Assembly: GCF_013386115.1 (NCBI RefSeq)
Contig: NZ_JACAOR010000007.1
Location: 210,702 to 274,701 of the forward strand
Source: Pseudomonas gingeri
GTDB taxonomy: Bacteria > Pseudomonadota > Gammaproteobacteria > Pseudomonadales > Pseudomonadaceae
DNA: 64,000 nt
Direction of reading: 5' to 3'
A model generated the notes under the pieces. The model made no database searches. It saw nothing but the letters and a program-made list of their open reading frames with translations, and was not told the DNA's origin. Position 1 is the stretch's first letter. Each line of letters opens with the position of its first letter. Below, piece after piece: positions 38,312 through 48,974 of the stretch. The translations under genes were made by a program, and so were the position numbers.

Positions 38312-41053
38312 ATGTCATCGCTCGATAGCCTGAAAACCCTTAAAACCCTGAATGTAGGCACCAAGACCTACCACTACTTCAGCCTGCCGCAAGCCGCCCA
38401 GTCGCTCGGCGACCTGGACAAGTTGCCGATGTCGCTCAAGGTCCTGCTGGAAAACCTGCTGCGCTGGGAGGACGGCAAGACCGTCACCGGCACCGACCTC
38501 AAGGCACTCGCCACCTGGCTCAAGACACGCAGCTCCGACCGGGAAATCCAGTACCGCCCGGCCCGGGTCCTGATGCAGGACTTCACCGGCGTGCCGGCGG
38601 TGGTCGACCTGGCCGCCATGCGTGCCGCCGTGGCCAGGGCCGGCGGCGATCCGCAGCGGATCAACCCGCTGTCGCCGGTCGACCTGGTGATCGACCACTC
38701 GGTGATGGTCGACAAGTTCGCCACAGCGGCGGCGTTCGGCCAGAACGTCGATATCGAGATGGAGCGCAACGGCGAACGCTATGCCTTCCTGCGCTGGGGC
38801 CAGAGCGCCTTCGACAACTTCAGCGTGGTGCCTCCGGGCACCGGCATCTGCCATCAGGTCAACCTCGAGTACCTGGGGCGCACGGTCTGGACCAAGGACG
38901 AGGACGGCCGCACCTATGCCTTCCCCGACACCCTGGTCGGCACCGACTCCCACACCACCATGATCAACGGCCTCGGCGTGCTCGGCTGGGGCGTCGGCGG
39001 CATCGAGGCGGAAGCGGCGATGCTCGGCCAGCCGGTGTCGATGCTGATTCCCGAAGTGATCGGTTTCAAGCTCACCGGCAAGCTCAAGGAAGGCATCACC
39101 GCCACCGACCTGGTGCTGACCGTGACGCAGATGCTGCGCAAGAAAGGCGTGGTCGGCAAATTCGTCGAGTTCTACGGCGACGGCCTGGCCGAACTGCCCC
39201 TGGCGGACCGCGCGACCATCGCCAACATGGCCCCGGAATACGGCGCCACCTGCGGTTTCTTCCCGGTGGACGAGGTCACGCTGGATTATCTGCGCCTGTC
39301 CGGTCGGCCGGCAGCCACCGTGGAGCTGGTGGAGGCCTACAGCAAGACCCAGGGACTCTGGCGTCTGCCGGGCCAGGAGCCGTTGTTCAGCGACAGCCTG
39401 GCCCTCGACATGGGCAGCGTCGAGGCCAGCCTGGCCGGGCCGAAACGCCCGCAGGACCGGGTCTCGCTGCCGAATGTCGCCCAGGCCTTCAGTGACTTCA
39501 TGGGCTTGCAGCTCAAACCCGCGAGCAAGGAAGAAGGTCGCCTGGAAAGCGAGGGCGGCGGCGGTGTCGCCGTCGGCAATGCGGATCAGGTAGGCGGCGT
39601 CGACTACAGCTATGAAGGCCATACCTACCGCCTGAAGGATGGCGCGGTGGTGATTGCCGCCATTACCTCCTGCACCAACACCTCCAACCCCAGCGTGATG
39701 ATGGCCGCCGGACTGCTGGCGAAGAAGGCCGTGGAGAAAGGCCTGAAGCGCCAGCCCTGGGTCAAGAGCTCCCTGGCCCCCGGCTCCAAGGTGGTCACCG
39801 ACTACTACAAGGCCGCCGGTCTCACCCGCTACCTCGATGAACTGGGTTTTGCCCTGGTCGGCTACGGTTGCACCACCTGCATCGGCAACTCCGGACCACT
39901 GCCGGAACCGATCGAGAAAGCCATTCAGCAATCGGACCTGACCGTCGCCTCGGTGCTGTCCGGCAACCGCAACTTCGAAGGCCGCGTCCATCCGCTGGTC
40001 AAGACCAACTGGCTGGCCTCGCCGCCGCTGGTGGTGGCCTACGCCCTGGCGGGCAGCGTGCGCCTCGATATCAGCCGCGAACCGCTGGGCACCGGCAGCG
40101 ATGGCAAGCCGGTGTACCTGCGCGATATCTGGCCGAGCCAGAAGGAAATCGCCGACGCCGTGGCCCAGGTCAATACCGCGATGTTTCACAAGGAATACGC
40201 CGAGGTATTTGCCGGTGACGCCCAGTGGCAGGCGATTGAAGTCCCCCAGGCCGCCACCTATGTCTGGCAGAAGGACTCGACCTATATCCAGCACCCGCCG
40301 TTCTTCGACGATATCACCGGGCCCCTGCCGGTGGTCGAGGACATCAAGGGCGCCCGGGTACTGGCGTTGCTGGGGGATTCGGTGACCACCGACCACATCT
40401 CCCCCGCCGGCAATATCAAGGCCGACAGCCCGGCCGGACGCTATCTGCGCGAACAGGGCGTGGAACCACGGGACTTCAACTCCTACGGTTCACGCCGCGG
40501 CAACCATGAAGTGATGATGCGCGGCACCTTCGCCAATATCCGCATCCGCAACGAAATGCTCGGCGGCGAAGAAGGCGGCAATACCCTGCATGTGCCTTCG
40601 GGCGAAAAGCTGGCGATCTACGATGCGGCCATGCGTTATCAGACCGAAGGCACGCCGCTGGTGGTGATCGCCGGCCAGGAATACGGCACCGGCTCCAGCC
40701 GTGACTGGGCGGCCAAGGGCACCAACCTGCTGGGCGTCAAGGCGGTGATCGCCGAGAGCTTCGAACGTATCCACCGCTCCAACCTGGTGGGCATGGGCGT
40801 GCTGCCGCTGCAATTCAAGCTTGATCAGAATCGCAAGAGCCTGCGCCTGACCGGCAAGGAAACCCTGAGCATCAGCGGCTTGAGCGGCGCCGAACTGCAA
40901 CCGCGGATGAACCTGCAACTGACCCTGACCCGTGAGGACGGCAGCCAGGAGAAAGTCGACGTGTTGTGTCGGATCGACACGCTCAATGAAGTGGAATACT
41001 TCAAGGCCGGGGGAATCCTGCACTATGTATTGCGGCAACTGATTGCTTCCTGA
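38312..41053 (+). CDS. acnA: Aconitate hydratase A
   Basis: This 913-residue [4Fe-4S] enzyme of the TCA cycle interconverts citrate and isocitrate. The three cluster cysteines are visible near 454 (SCTNTSNPS) and near 520 and 523 (YGCTTCIGNSGP). The swivel domain is at the C terminus (DFNSYGSRRGNHEVM, then GQEYGTGSSRDWAAKG). It is the AcnA/IRP1 type by length and order. The ATG has AAGGAG eight bases upstream; a longer in-frame ORF from 38222 lacks one. In P. aeruginosa acnA lies next to aer; here a 1,638-residue gene and a protease gene lie between them. Confidence 0.97.
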   Translation: MSSLDSLKTLKTLNVGTKTYHYFSLPQAAQSLGDLDKLPMSLKVLLENLLRWEDGKTVTGTDLKALATWLKTRSSDREIQYRPARVLMQDFTGVPAVVDLAAMRAAVARAGGDPQRINPLSPVDLVIDHSVMVDKFATAAAFGQNVDIEMERNGERYAFLRWGQSAFDNFSVVPPGTGICHQVNLEYLGRTVWTKDEDGRTYAFPDTLVGTDSHTTMINGLGVLGWGVGGIEAEAAMLGQPVSMLIPEVIGFKLTGKLKEGITATDLVLTVTQMLRKKGVVGKFVEFYGDGLAELPLADRATIANMAPEYGATCGFFPVDEVTLDYLRLSGRPAATVELVEAYSKTQGLWRLPGQEPLFSDSLALDMGSVEASLAGPKRPQDRVSLPNVAQAFSDFMGLQLKPASKEEGRLESEGGGGVAVGNADQVGGVDYSYEGHTYRLKDGAVVIAAITSCTNTSNPSVMMAAGLLAKKAVEKGLKRQPWVKSSLAPGSKVVTDYYKAAGLTRYLDELGFALVGYGCTTCIGNSGPLPEPIEKAIQQSDLTVASVLSGNRNFEGRVHPLVKTNWLASPPLVVAYALAGSVRLDISREPLGTGSDGKPVYLRDIWPSQKEIADAVAQVNTAMFHKEYAEVFAGDAQWQAIEVPQAATYVWQKDSTYIQHPPFFDDITGPLPVVEDIKGARVLALLGDSVTTDHISPAGNIKADSPAGRYLREQGVEPRDFNSYGSRRGNHEVMMRGTFANIRIRNEMLGGEEGGNTLHVPSGEKLAIYDAAMRYQTEGTPLVVIAGQEYGTGSSRDWAAKGTNLLGVKAVIAESFERIHRSNLVGMGVLPLQFKLDQNRKSLRLTGKETLSISGLSGAELQPRMNLQLTLTREDGSQEKVDVLCRIDTLNEVEYFKAGGILHYVLRQLIAS

Positions 41054-41075
41054 GTATTTCCTGTCATCCCGCGTG

Positions 41076-41105
41076 AAAGCGTACCGGCCCTGGCCGGTGC
41101 GCTTT
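41076..41105 (+). terminator. Hairpin after acnA
   Basis: AAAGCG-T-ACCGGCC pairs with GGCCGGT-G-CGCTTT around a two-base loop, 22 bases after the stop. The T tract is only the CTTT at the end of the stem, so termination strength is uncertain. The rest of the gap to 41299 is AT-rich and contains no recognised gene. Confidence 0.65.
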
Positions 41106-41299
41106 CCACAGGGCGCAGGTTGCAGACCCGGCCTTTTATTGCCGAATATTATCCTACAGACAAACTGATAGTTTCCTTATTGCGCTGAAACTTCCTCCCG
41201 CACCGACAAGTAAGCCAGTAAACTTTCGAGCACTTTCAATTTAAATTCGAGCCTATCTAAACTGGAGGCAAGCCCCACAACTACAAAAAGACAACTTGC

Positions 41300-44200
41300 A
41301 TGAACAAGAACTCAATACAATTTGAACAGGCTTTTCTGAAAACCGCTCAATCCCACGCAACTTCGCGCCCGCAACTTGTTCCCCCAGTCTCCGGATACAC
41401 CGCAGAAACTTGCCTCGCCGCGGCAGCCGCCTCTTTCCTGGCGGTCGTCGACCAGGCCGGAGTTACGGGAGGGCTTTCAGCGTCGGTATTCGATGTCGCC
41501 CATTCGAAACTGCTGACGGCGAAAGATGAGTATCGCCACCCTTCGACCACTCTTCGCACGATTCTGGACAAGACCGACAGTTATCTCACCTACGCCTTTG
41601 ACTTGTTCAGGACGGAAAACAACCTGCCGGACAATTTCTTGTCCGATGATCGCCATGAAGGCCCGAAGAGTTACTGGGCTGACATCAGCCAACCCCTGGT
41701 CAAGGTCGCCAGCCAGGCACGAGCCTTGCTGGACGGCACGGAGCAAGACAACTCACGCCCCCTGCCCGATGGACGCCGCTATACCGCGAACAATGTCGAA
41801 GTGCCCTGGTACTGCGCCGCGTGCAACCATCTCCTGTATTCATCGCCGGAGGTGTTCATGGATGCGGTCGATGCCGCCACGGCCAACGGAAATTACCGGG
41901 AACACTATTTACTGTTCAATGACTGGATCCGCGAAAACCTCGGCAGCATCGACAACAGCCCTTTCAAGGACGAAAAAGACCTGTTGCAGCGTTGCCTGCA
42001 CTTTCTCGAACGGGCGGACGTGCAACTGTTCTGCGCCAGGCTGCTCAAGGAAATGCTTCCTGAATACGCGAGCCAGATCGGCAGTCGAAGCGACTTGCGA
42101 CTGACTGCCTATGCCATGGCCCGCTGGTCATACGACGATACCCTGGCGCCTTTCGATATAAAGAGCGAACTCTGCCCGACCGCCATGGAAAACATCGAGG
42201 GTGCCGAACGCAAACCCTCAGGCGATGTACTGGGTTTGCCGATCCCGGCGGACGCGCAGCCGGTGGCTGTTCATTTCGCCCTGGGACTCCAGCGTATCGC
42301 GCTGGACACCCATACCGGAGGCCTACGCCAAGTCGAGAGCTCCCTGAAGGCATTGGCGGGGCCGGACGACGAAGCGGTTTTCTCCATCCTTCCCCAGGAT
42401 CCTTGCGCCAGCGTGCTCGGCGAAGAACAACTGCGCACCCGGGCCAGCGAACGCTGGAGCCAGACCCGCAGCATTACCGAGGCTCTCTATCCCTACGCCT
42501 TCTACCCCTACGTGGCCATGCACCAGGATATGACGGGGATGACGCCGACACCGCTGATGGCGCTGAAACACGCATCGACTCTCGATGAGGCCAATCGCGC
42601 GCTTTCGTACCTCTGTCGCAAGGCGGATCTTCATGTCCTCCTGTCAGACTTCACCGGCATGCGGATCCGATCGGCGGCGGGCGCCTGGGCTATTCTCCGG
42701 CGACTGGTGCGCGGCCTTGCAGCCTCCGCGACGGTTATTGCCGACAACGGCTTTTCCTCGATACCGGCATTTATCGCGCCCTGGGTGGCCGCCGATCCGC
42801 AGATGGATCTGCTGGAACTGGTGTTCCGAAGCACACTGCTGACACGGCAGTACATCCCCGCCAGTGCCTGGAGGCCCGGGATCGAACCGGCAAAACCGGC
42901 TGAAATCCCCGTGGCGGAAACGGTGCTCCTGCTGGAGGACGCGGGCGCCACTTTCGCCGCCAACCGACAACAGCTACAGGACGCCAGCAAGGAAAGCGCG
43001 TCGGCACCGGCATTCGCCTCACGCGTGCTCGACAAGATCGGCTTGAGCGCCCCCTTTATCCAGGCGCTGCCGGCGTGGGGCGCGTTCGAACACTACCAGC
43101 TACTGCAAGGCTTGCCGAAATTCACGGAATGGGCCGCGCAAATGACCCAGGCCCCGGCATCCGCGACGCCAGCGGCACTGACCCCGGGCGAGCAGGCCTG
43201 CCTGCTCGTGGAAACGCTGCTGGATATCGCCTGGCCAGCGGTGAAGGACCTGTGGCAACTGGGCCCCGACCTTGGCGGTACGGTGCCGGGCCCCGAATTC
43301 CAGACATGGGGCCATCTCAGGGAACACTTGATCACGCCCATCCACGCACGCCTCATGGACCAGCAAGTGACCGACCAGAAAGGCCACGCCACCTTTCTCG
43401 CGGGCCTGCTGCTGCAACGCGCACGCCCGGAACTGTTCCTGCGGGACAGCGACGACCTGACCCTGGATTACCAGAGTGATCCTGCCGCGATCACCCTGCG
43501 CTGGGCGGCGCGACTGCTCAACGAAATCACGCCCCGTGCCTCGATGGCCTGTTCGATCGCCGAGGTGGTGGCAATGGCCAAGGGTATCGCCAGGCAGAAC
43601 GATCTCGATATCGACTCGCAGGAAACAGGCGACGCCGAAAGGCTTTCTTCCGCCAGGGCCCCGGCGGAAAATCCACTCAGCGAGCTGAGCGGCCTCATCC
43701 TGGGCGAGCAGACCGCCGCCACCGCGCGCGCCTGGGGTTATGCCAACGCCATGGAATGGCTCGACCTGACCAGGGAGGCAGAAGAACGAAACCAGGCGCA
43801 GTTGCTGTCAGTGCAACATGAGCGGGCGCCGGATCTGCGTGCCATGGCGAGCGTGCAACTCTGGGCCCTGGGTGCCGATCCCGATGCGCGCTTCGGCGAT
43901 CGGGACATCAGTACCCTCGACGCTTTCCTGTGCGGCATGAACATGGTGCAACACGACTATTTCCTGGCCCAGAGAAACGCGCTCCTGGCAAAGTTCACGG
44001 AGGACTCGACCCGCTACAGAGAGAAGTACCAGCCCATCGTCAAGTCGCAACTCGAACTGATCTTTCAGGGCCTGCCACTGCAGAAACTGCATGCCCTTGA
44101 CCGCGGGCGCTGGCGTATCCTCGCCCCCTCGTCACGCCACTCGCTGTTCTACAAGGCCGGAACATTGGCCGTCGTCGAGTTCGAACCGCCGGAGGGCAGT

Positions 44201-46216
44201 CAAAGCCACTTCCTGAATATCCTGAAAGCGGATGACGGACTGGGCACCAGCTGGATTGATATCTGGAGCCGCTCCGCCATGCTGCTGCCCAAGCCGGCGT
44301 CGGTGGGAGGCCGACTGGTAAGAGCCGGTATTCCTGCCGGGGTCGGATTGGAAGCCGGCGAATGGCACGCCGGGCTCAACGCCGGCCGACTCTGCCCAGG
44401 CGACCCCGCCAGCACCGCCCGACAGGTCATCGACAAGCTGGTCACGTCGGTATGGGATACGCCCATGATCTGGGAGGTCAGTCATTCCAAGGAGCAAAAC
44501 ACCCTCCCGCCCCATAACCGGGGAGAACGCTTCAGCCTCCTGTCGCTGATTCCGTTCTACGACTACTTTGCCAAACCCGCCGCCGAGCGAAGCAACGAGG
44601 ACCACCTCGGCCTGGTCATGGAGATTGCCCTCACGGCGCTTCCCGGTGCCAAAGGCGTGGGTTCCGCGGTCAAGACATTGGCCACGGCGGTTCGCGCGGG
44701 CCTGCAGACGTCCCTGGGCCAGCGGCTGAGAAACCAGGTGTTCGCCATCGGACAGCACGCGCTCACCAGCGCGGCGGGAGAGACTGTCCGCCGAACCGCC
44801 ATCGGTGGCTTATGGCAGACCCTGAACAAAGTGGGCAGTGGCGTCAGCGCCGGCCTGGCCAATCAGGCATTCCGACAAGGCCTGCGCAAAAGCGGCCTGC
44901 AACTGACCCAAGCCGTGGGCGAGAGCCTTTTTTCCGTCTCGCCCCTTCCCTTGTACAGCCCGCGGACACTCACACGTACCGTCAATAAACTCTGGCACAA
45001 CATACGCAATGCCAGGGGCCGGACGACGCAGGCACTGCACGACGCCCGGCAGGCGTTCGGACAGCAGCTTGACTCGGCAGGCGACCACATCACCGGCAGG
45101 TTCCGCAAGCACAACGGCTGCCCGCGACCTGTTCGCCAGCTCCCGGGCGCGGCCGGGCTGCCCTTCGATAAAATGCTTGCCGCGCCCGCACTGGGCTGCG
45201 CCGCCCTGGAAGACACGCTACCGATCAGGCCCCTTCCCAAGCTCGACTTCTTCATTGGCGCGGACACCCGGGTAATCCGGATAAAACGGCGGCCGGAAGC
45301 CAACTCGGTCGACGTACATGCCTTCTACAGTAAGACCAACAATCAGCCGGGCACGCTGCCCACGCAGAAGTTTCTGGTGAAGAGTCCGGACGAGACCTGG
45401 AGCATTGCCGTCCGTGATGGCGATAACGCCTGGGCGGCGCTCAGTTCCAGGCAACTCACTCAATACCACGGAAAAATAGAAAGCATCCTTCCCAGTCGTG
45501 CACTGCGGAACAAGTTCTATGTGCAAATGCAGGGAGACAGCCTTCAATCAACATCCTGGAAAAAACTCCATGAGACAACATTGCAGGAGGCAAAAACATC
45601 TACGCCTACGTCTGCACCTGCAACTTCCACGGATATCCTTTCACGGCAGAAACGCCCGGCGCCCGAGAGCGCCGAATCGCCGCCGGTGACCAGTCGACAC
45701 TTCGAGAGTGTTCCCCATTGTCCGAACTTGAGAAGCCGGGAGATTCCAAGGTCGGAGTGGAGCGAGTTCATGTACAAGTACATGGGCCGGGACAAATACG
45801 CCGCCATTCGCGGAAGTGGCTACGGTACGGCCTTGCACATGCACCTGCCGGTCACCCGGCAAAGTCCGTTGGGCGACTTTACCCGTACCGACTATGGCAT
45901 CTACGTGACCGACCTGGCACCGGGCAGCCTTGCACCGGAGAAACTCTCCCAGAATATCTTTGGCAAACTGCACGGGCGCACCCAGCAGAAGGCACGCGTC
46001 TCTCATTACTTCGAATTGAGAACATCCGAACTGCCGGAAGGCTGGACCTTGCACAAGATTTCCGGCGAAGGGCTCTCGGGCGACAATATCTTCCTGATCA
46101 AGGGTCCGCTGCAAAATGGCGTCATGCCCGACCTGCCCTTGAAAGGCTCGAAATTCAAGGAGCCGCTGAAGATCGTGTCCAGCCACGGCAAATACCCGCC
46201 TCCGGCACAGCCGTAA
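41300..46216 (+). CDS. Large putative toxin/effector of unknown family (1,638 residues)
   Basis: I do not recognise a named function. The first 1,000 residues are predicted mostly helical with no signal peptide. A hydrophobic stretch at about 1100-1190 (LGLVMEIALTALPGAKGVGSAV and beyond) looks like the membrane-inserting segment seen in the middle of large Pseudomonas toxins. A polar linker rich in Thr/Ser/Pro (about 1420-1465) then leads to a compact C-terminal domain of about 160 residues (from IPRSEWSEFMYKYMGRDKY). This plan of long N-terminal body, hydrophobic region, linker and compact tail fits a translocated toxin, but that is inference. It sits alone between acnA and a protease gene, has a weak ribosome site and a strong terminator, and has no obvious partner or immunity gene. 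Confidence 0.8.
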   Translation: MNKNSIQFEQAFLKTAQSHATSRPQLVPPVSGYTAETCLAAAAASFLAVVDQAGVTGGLSASVFDVAHSKLLTAKDEYRHPSTTLRTILDKTDSYLTYAFDLFRTENNLPDNFLSDDRHEGPKSYWADISQPLVKVASQARALLDGTEQDNSRPLPDGRRYTANNVEVPWYCAACNHLLYSSPEVFMDAVDAATANGNYREHYLLFNDWIRENLGSIDNSPFKDEKDLLQRCLHFLERADVQLFCARLLKEMLPEYASQIGSRSDLRLTAYAMARWSYDDTLAPFDIKSELCPTAMENIEGAERKPSGDVLGLPIPADAQPVAVHFALGLQRIALDTHTGGLRQVESSLKALAGPDDEAVFSILPQDPCASVLGEEQLRTRASERWSQTRSITEALYPYAFYPYVAMHQDMTGMTPTPLMALKHASTLDEANRALSYLCRKADLHVLLSDFTGMRIRSAAGAWAILRRLVRGLAASATVIADNGFSSIPAFIAPWVAADPQMDLLELVFRSTLLTRQYIPASAWRPGIEPAKPAEIPVAETVLLLEDAGATFAANRQQLQDASKESASAPAFASRVLDKIGLSAPFIQALPAWGAFEHYQLLQGLPKFTEWAAQMTQAPASATPAALTPGEQACLLVETLLDIAWPAVKDLWQLGPDLGGTVPGPEFQTWGHLREHLITPIHARLMDQQVTDQKGHATFLAGLLLQRARPELFLRDSDDLTLDYQSDPAAITLRWAARLLNEITPRASMACSIAEVVAMAKGIARQNDLDIDSQETGDAERLSSARAPAENPLSELSGLILGEQTAATARAWGYANAMEWLDLTREAEERNQAQLLSVQHERAPDLRAMASVQLWALGADPDARFGDRDISTLDAFLCGMNMVQHDYFLAQRNALLAKFTEDSTRYREKYQPIVKSQLELIFQGLPLQKLHALDRGRWRILAPSSRHSLFYKAGTLAVVEFEPPEGSQSHFLNILKADDGLGTSWIDIWSRSAMLLPKPASVGGRLVRAGIPAGVGLEAGEWHAGLNAGRLCPGDPASTARQVIDKLVTSVWDTPMIWEVSHSKEQNTLPPHNRGERFSLLSLIPFYDYFAKPAAERSNEDHLGLVMEIALTALPGAKGVGSAVKTLATAVRAGLQTSLGQRLRNQVFAIGQHALTSAAGETVRRTAIGGLWQTLNKVGSGVSAGLANQAFRQGLRKSGLQLTQAVGESLFSVSPLPLYSPRTLTRTVNKLWHNIRNARGRTTQALHDARQAFGQQLDSAGDHITGRFRKHNGCPRPVRQLPGAAGLPFDKMLAAPALGCAALEDTLPIRPLPKLDFFIGADTRVIRIKRRPEANSVDVHAFYSKTNNQPGTLPTQKFLVKSPDETWSIAVRDGDNAWAALSSRQLTQYHGKIESILPSRALRNKFYVQMQGDSLQSTSWKKLHETTLQEAKTSTPTSAPATSTDILSRQKRPAPESAESPPVTSRHFESVPHCPNLRSREIPRSEWSEFMYKYMGRDKYAAIRGSGYGTALHMHLPVTRQSPLGDFTRTDYGIYVTDLAPGSLAPEKLSQNIFGKLHGRTQQKARVSHYFELRTSELPEGWTLHKISGEGLSGDNIFLIKGPLQNGVMPDLPLKGSKFKEPLKIVSSHGKYPPPAQP

Positions 46217-46236
46217 TCGCCCTCGAGCGTGGTTGA

Positions 46237-46263
46237 AAAAACACCGGCCATGCCGGTGTTTTT
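46237..46263 (+). terminator. Intrinsic terminator after the 1,638-aa gene
   Basis: AAAAACACCGGC pairs with GCCGGTGTTTTT around CAT, ending in a T run. It lies 20 bases after the stop. Confidence 0.92.
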
Positions 46264-46347
46264 CATTGGCCAGGCGCTCTGGACCGGACGTTATAATCCC
46301 TCGCCCAGACGACCGGGCTTTACTGTTCAACGACTCGAGGACCCTGC

Positions 46348-47139
46348 ATGTCTGCTCTGCCCTGGGCTTACCTGGCCCTGCTTTCCCTTGGTTATGCCCT
46401 GGCACTGAGCGTGGGCCACCTGGGCCTGCCCAGCCTGATCGCCTTCGCCCTGCTGCTGGCCTCCGGCGCCGCGGCATTCCAGCAACGCAATCGCCCGCTG
46501 CGTTACCTGGGCCACGGCCTGTTCCTGCTGGTCGCCGCCGGCCTCGCTCTGCACTGGCTGCCGGGCTTCGGCAATGGCCGGATGATCAGCGCGGTGCGCT
46601 TCACCCCGGATGCCGTGCCATTCACCCTGTACCTCAATCTCGACAAGCCGCTGATCGGCTTCTGGTTGCTGCTGGTCTGCCCGTGGCTGGTCCGGCAGCG
46701 TCCGCCGGCACGGGTGCTGGGCACCACGGCGATTGCCGGGGCCGTGACATCGCTACTGGCCCTGGGCGGCGCCGTCATCCTGGGCATCGTCGACTGGGCG
46801 CCGAAATGGCCGGAACAGGGCTGGCTCTGGCTGCTGAACAACCTGCTGCTGGTGAGCCTGGTCGAGGAAATCCTGTTTCGCGGCTATATCCAGGGCGGCC
46901 TGGGTCGCTGCTTCAAGTCCTTGCCCCGTGGCGAGACCCTGGCGCTGCTGGGCGCCGCGCTGATCTTCGGGCTGGCGCACCTGGGTGCCGGCTGGCAATG
47001 GGTGTTACTGGCGACACTGGCCGGCGTCGGCTATGGTCTGGCCTACCGTTTTGGCGGTTTGGCCGCGGCCATCGCCACCCATGTCGCGCTTAATACGCTG
47101 CACTTCGTTTTCTTTACTTATCCGATGTTGCAACCGTGA
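46348..47139 (+). CDS. CPBP-family intramembrane glutamic protease
   Basis: This 263-residue membrane protein has about seven or eight hydrophobic segments. The CPBP (Abi/CAAX-like) motifs are all present: EEILFR near residue 172 (the catalytic Glu pair and Arg), FGLAHLG near 209, and HVALN near 248. Members cleave or process membrane peptides; some protect against bacteriocins. The substrate here is unknown. The ATG has GAGGA about ten bases before. It lies between the large putative toxin and aer, each with its own signals. Confidence 0.9.
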   Translation: MSALPWAYLALLSLGYALALSVGHLGLPSLIAFALLLASGAAAFQQRNRPLRYLGHGLFLLVAAGLALHWLPGFGNGRMISAVRFTPDAVPFTLYLNLDKPLIGFWLLLVCPWLVRQRPPARVLGTTAIAGAVTSLLALGGAVILGIVDWAPKWPEQGWLWLLNNLLLVSLVEEILFRGYIQGGLGRCFKSLPRGETLALLGAALIFGLAHLGAGWQWVLLATLAGVGYGLAYRFGGLAAAIATHVALNTLHFVFFTYPMLQP

Positions 47140-47354
47140 TAAATGGAACGGAAGTACTCGATGGGTATTTCCGTTCGGTCAAATCGCAAACGGAAAAATC
47201 AACGCGTTAACTTCACGCGTGTTCGACTCGTATTCAAGGACGAGTACGAGTGCGCAAGGGCGAAAATGTGAACCGGCGCTGAAAGTTGAAAAATATATTC
47301 AATATTTCCCCTGCCTTGCCGAAAACCTGTCAAAGCCTTGCGGATTGAAAAACC

Positions 47355-48920
47355 ATGCGTAACAACCAACCCATTACCCAACGCGAACGCACCTTTCCCG
47401 CTCAGCAACGGTTGATTTCCACTACCGACGCCAAAGGCGTGATCACCTACTGCAACGACGCCTTCGTCGAAATCAGTGGGTTCTCCCGCGAAGAACTGAT
47501 CCGCGCGCCACACAATCTGGTGCGGCATCCGGACGTCCCGGCGGCGGTGTTTGCGCACATGTGGAATACTCTGAAACAAGGCCTGCCATGGATGGGCATT
47601 GTCAAGAACCGCTGCAAGAGCGGCGACCATTACTGGGTCAACGCCTATGTGACGCCTGTTTTCGAAGGCAACCAGGTGATTGGCTACGAATCGGTGCGGG
47701 TCAAGCCCACCGCCGAGCAGATCCGCCGGGCCGAGGCGCTGTACCAGCGCATCAACCAGGGCAAGTCGGCCATTCCCCAGCGCGACAAGTGGCTGCCGGT
47801 GATGCAGGACTGGCTGCCATTCATCCTGGTCAGCCAGGTGAGCTTCCTGATCGGCGTCTGGCTCAACTCCCACTGGGGCTTCGCCCTCGCCGCCGCCGTC
47901 TCGGTGCCGCTGGGCCTGCTCGGCCTGAGCTGGCAGCAACGCGGTCTCAAGCGCCTGCTGCGCCTGGCCGAACAGACCACCTCGGACCCGCTGATCGCCC
48001 AGATGTACACCGACAGCCGTGGTGCCCAGGCGCGCCTGGAGATGTCCATCCTCAGCCAGGAAGCGCGCCTGAAGACCTGCCTGACCCGCCTGCAGGATAC
48101 CGCCGAGCACCTCAATGCCCAGGCCCGGCAGTCCGACGAGCTGGCCCAGAAGAGTTCCAGCGGCCTGGATCGCCAGCGCCAGGAAACCGAACAGGTGGCC
48201 ACCGCCGTCAACCAGATGGCCGCCACCACCCAGGAAGTCGCCAGCCATGTCCAGCGCACGGCCGACGCCACCCAGGAAGCCAATCGCCTGACCCGTCGTG
48301 GCCGCGACATCGCCGGGGAAACCCGCGAAGCCATCGAGCGGTTATCGGTGGTGGTCGGGGAAACCGGCGGTACCGTGACCCAGTTGGCCAAGGACAGCGA
48401 CGAGATCGGTGGCGTGGTCGATGTGATCAAGGGCATCGCCGACCAGACCAACCTGCTGGCCCTGAACGCCGCCATCGAAGCGGCCCGCGCCGGGGAAATG
48501 GGCCGTGGCTTCGCGGTGGTTGCCGACGAAGTGCGCCAGCTGGCGCAGCGCACCAGCGAGTCCACCGGGCAGATCCATGCCCTGATCGCCAAGCTGCAAC
48601 AGACCGCCGGCACCGCCGTGCAGACCATGGACGCCGGTCATCGCCAGGCCCAGGAAGGTGTGGCCCGGGTCCTCGAGGCCGATGCCGCGCTGGTGGGCAT
48701 CAGCGAGGCGGTGGCCAATATCACCGACATGACCACCCAGATCGCCGCCGCCACCGAGGAACAGAGTTCCGTGGCCGAAGAGATCAGCCGCAATATCAGC
48801 ACTATTGCGCAACTGGCTGACCAGACTTCGGAACAGGCGCACAACTCGGCCCAATTGAGTGAGGAACTGACCCATACGGCCAACACGCAATACTCTCTGG
48901 TGGAGCGTTTCAATCGCTGA
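47355..48920 (+). CDS. aer: Aerotaxis receptor Aer (PAS-containing chemoreceptor)
   Basis: This 521-residue chemoreceptor senses redox or energy state through an FAD-binding PAS domain (about 20-120: [18 protein letters not shown], then [13 protein letters not shown]). A short double membrane anchor follows (about 155-200). The cytoplasmic methyl-accepting signalling domain ends in the conserved hairpin tip ([37 protein letters not shown], about 355-400). It signals to CheA/CheW. There is no periplasmic domain, as expected for Aer. The start has only a weak ribosome site. A terminator follows. Confidence 0.94.
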   Translation: MRNNQPITQRERTFPAQQRLISTTDAKGVITYCNDAFVEISGFSREELIRAPHNLVRHPDVPAAVFAHMWNTLKQGLPWMGIVKNRCKSGDHYWVNAYVTPVFEGNQVIGYESVRVKPTAEQIRRAEALYQRINQGKSAIPQRDKWLPVMQDWLPFILVSQVSFLIGVWLNSHWGFALAAAVSVPLGLLGLSWQQRGLKRLLRLAEQTTSDPLIAQMYTDSRGAQARLEMSILSQEARLKTCLTRLQDTAEHLNAQARQSDELAQKSSSGLDRQRQETEQVATAVNQMAATTQEVASHVQRTADATQEANRLTRRGRDIAGETREAIERLSVVVGETGGTVTQLAKDSDEIGGVVDVIKGIADQTNLLALNAAIEAARAGEMGRGFAVVADEVRQLAQRTSESTGQIHALIAKLQQTAGTAVQTMDAGHRQAQEGVARVLEADAALVGISEAVANITDMTTQIAAATEEQSSVAEEISRNISTIAQLADQTSEQAHNSAQLSEELTHTANTQYSLVERFNR

Positions 48921-48941
48921 CAGAGCAACAAGCAACCCAAC

Positions 48942-48974
48942 AAACCCGATGACTGATAATCATCGGGTTTTTTA
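48942..48974 (+). terminator. Intrinsic terminator after aer
   Basis: AAACCCGATGA pairs with TCATCGGGTTT around a seven-base loop, followed by TTTT. It lies 22 bases after the stop. Confidence 0.92.

Noticed and set aside
47168..47196. Terminator after the CPBP protease gene
   Set aside because: TTTCCGTT and AACGGAAA can pair, but the loop is 13 bases and there is no T tract after it on the plus strand.
47286..47302. Anr/FNR-like palindrome TTGAA-N7-TTCAA before aer
   Set aside because: The FNR/Anr site is TTGAT-N4-ATCAA; the half-site spacing here is three bases too long. It may still be a site for another regulator.
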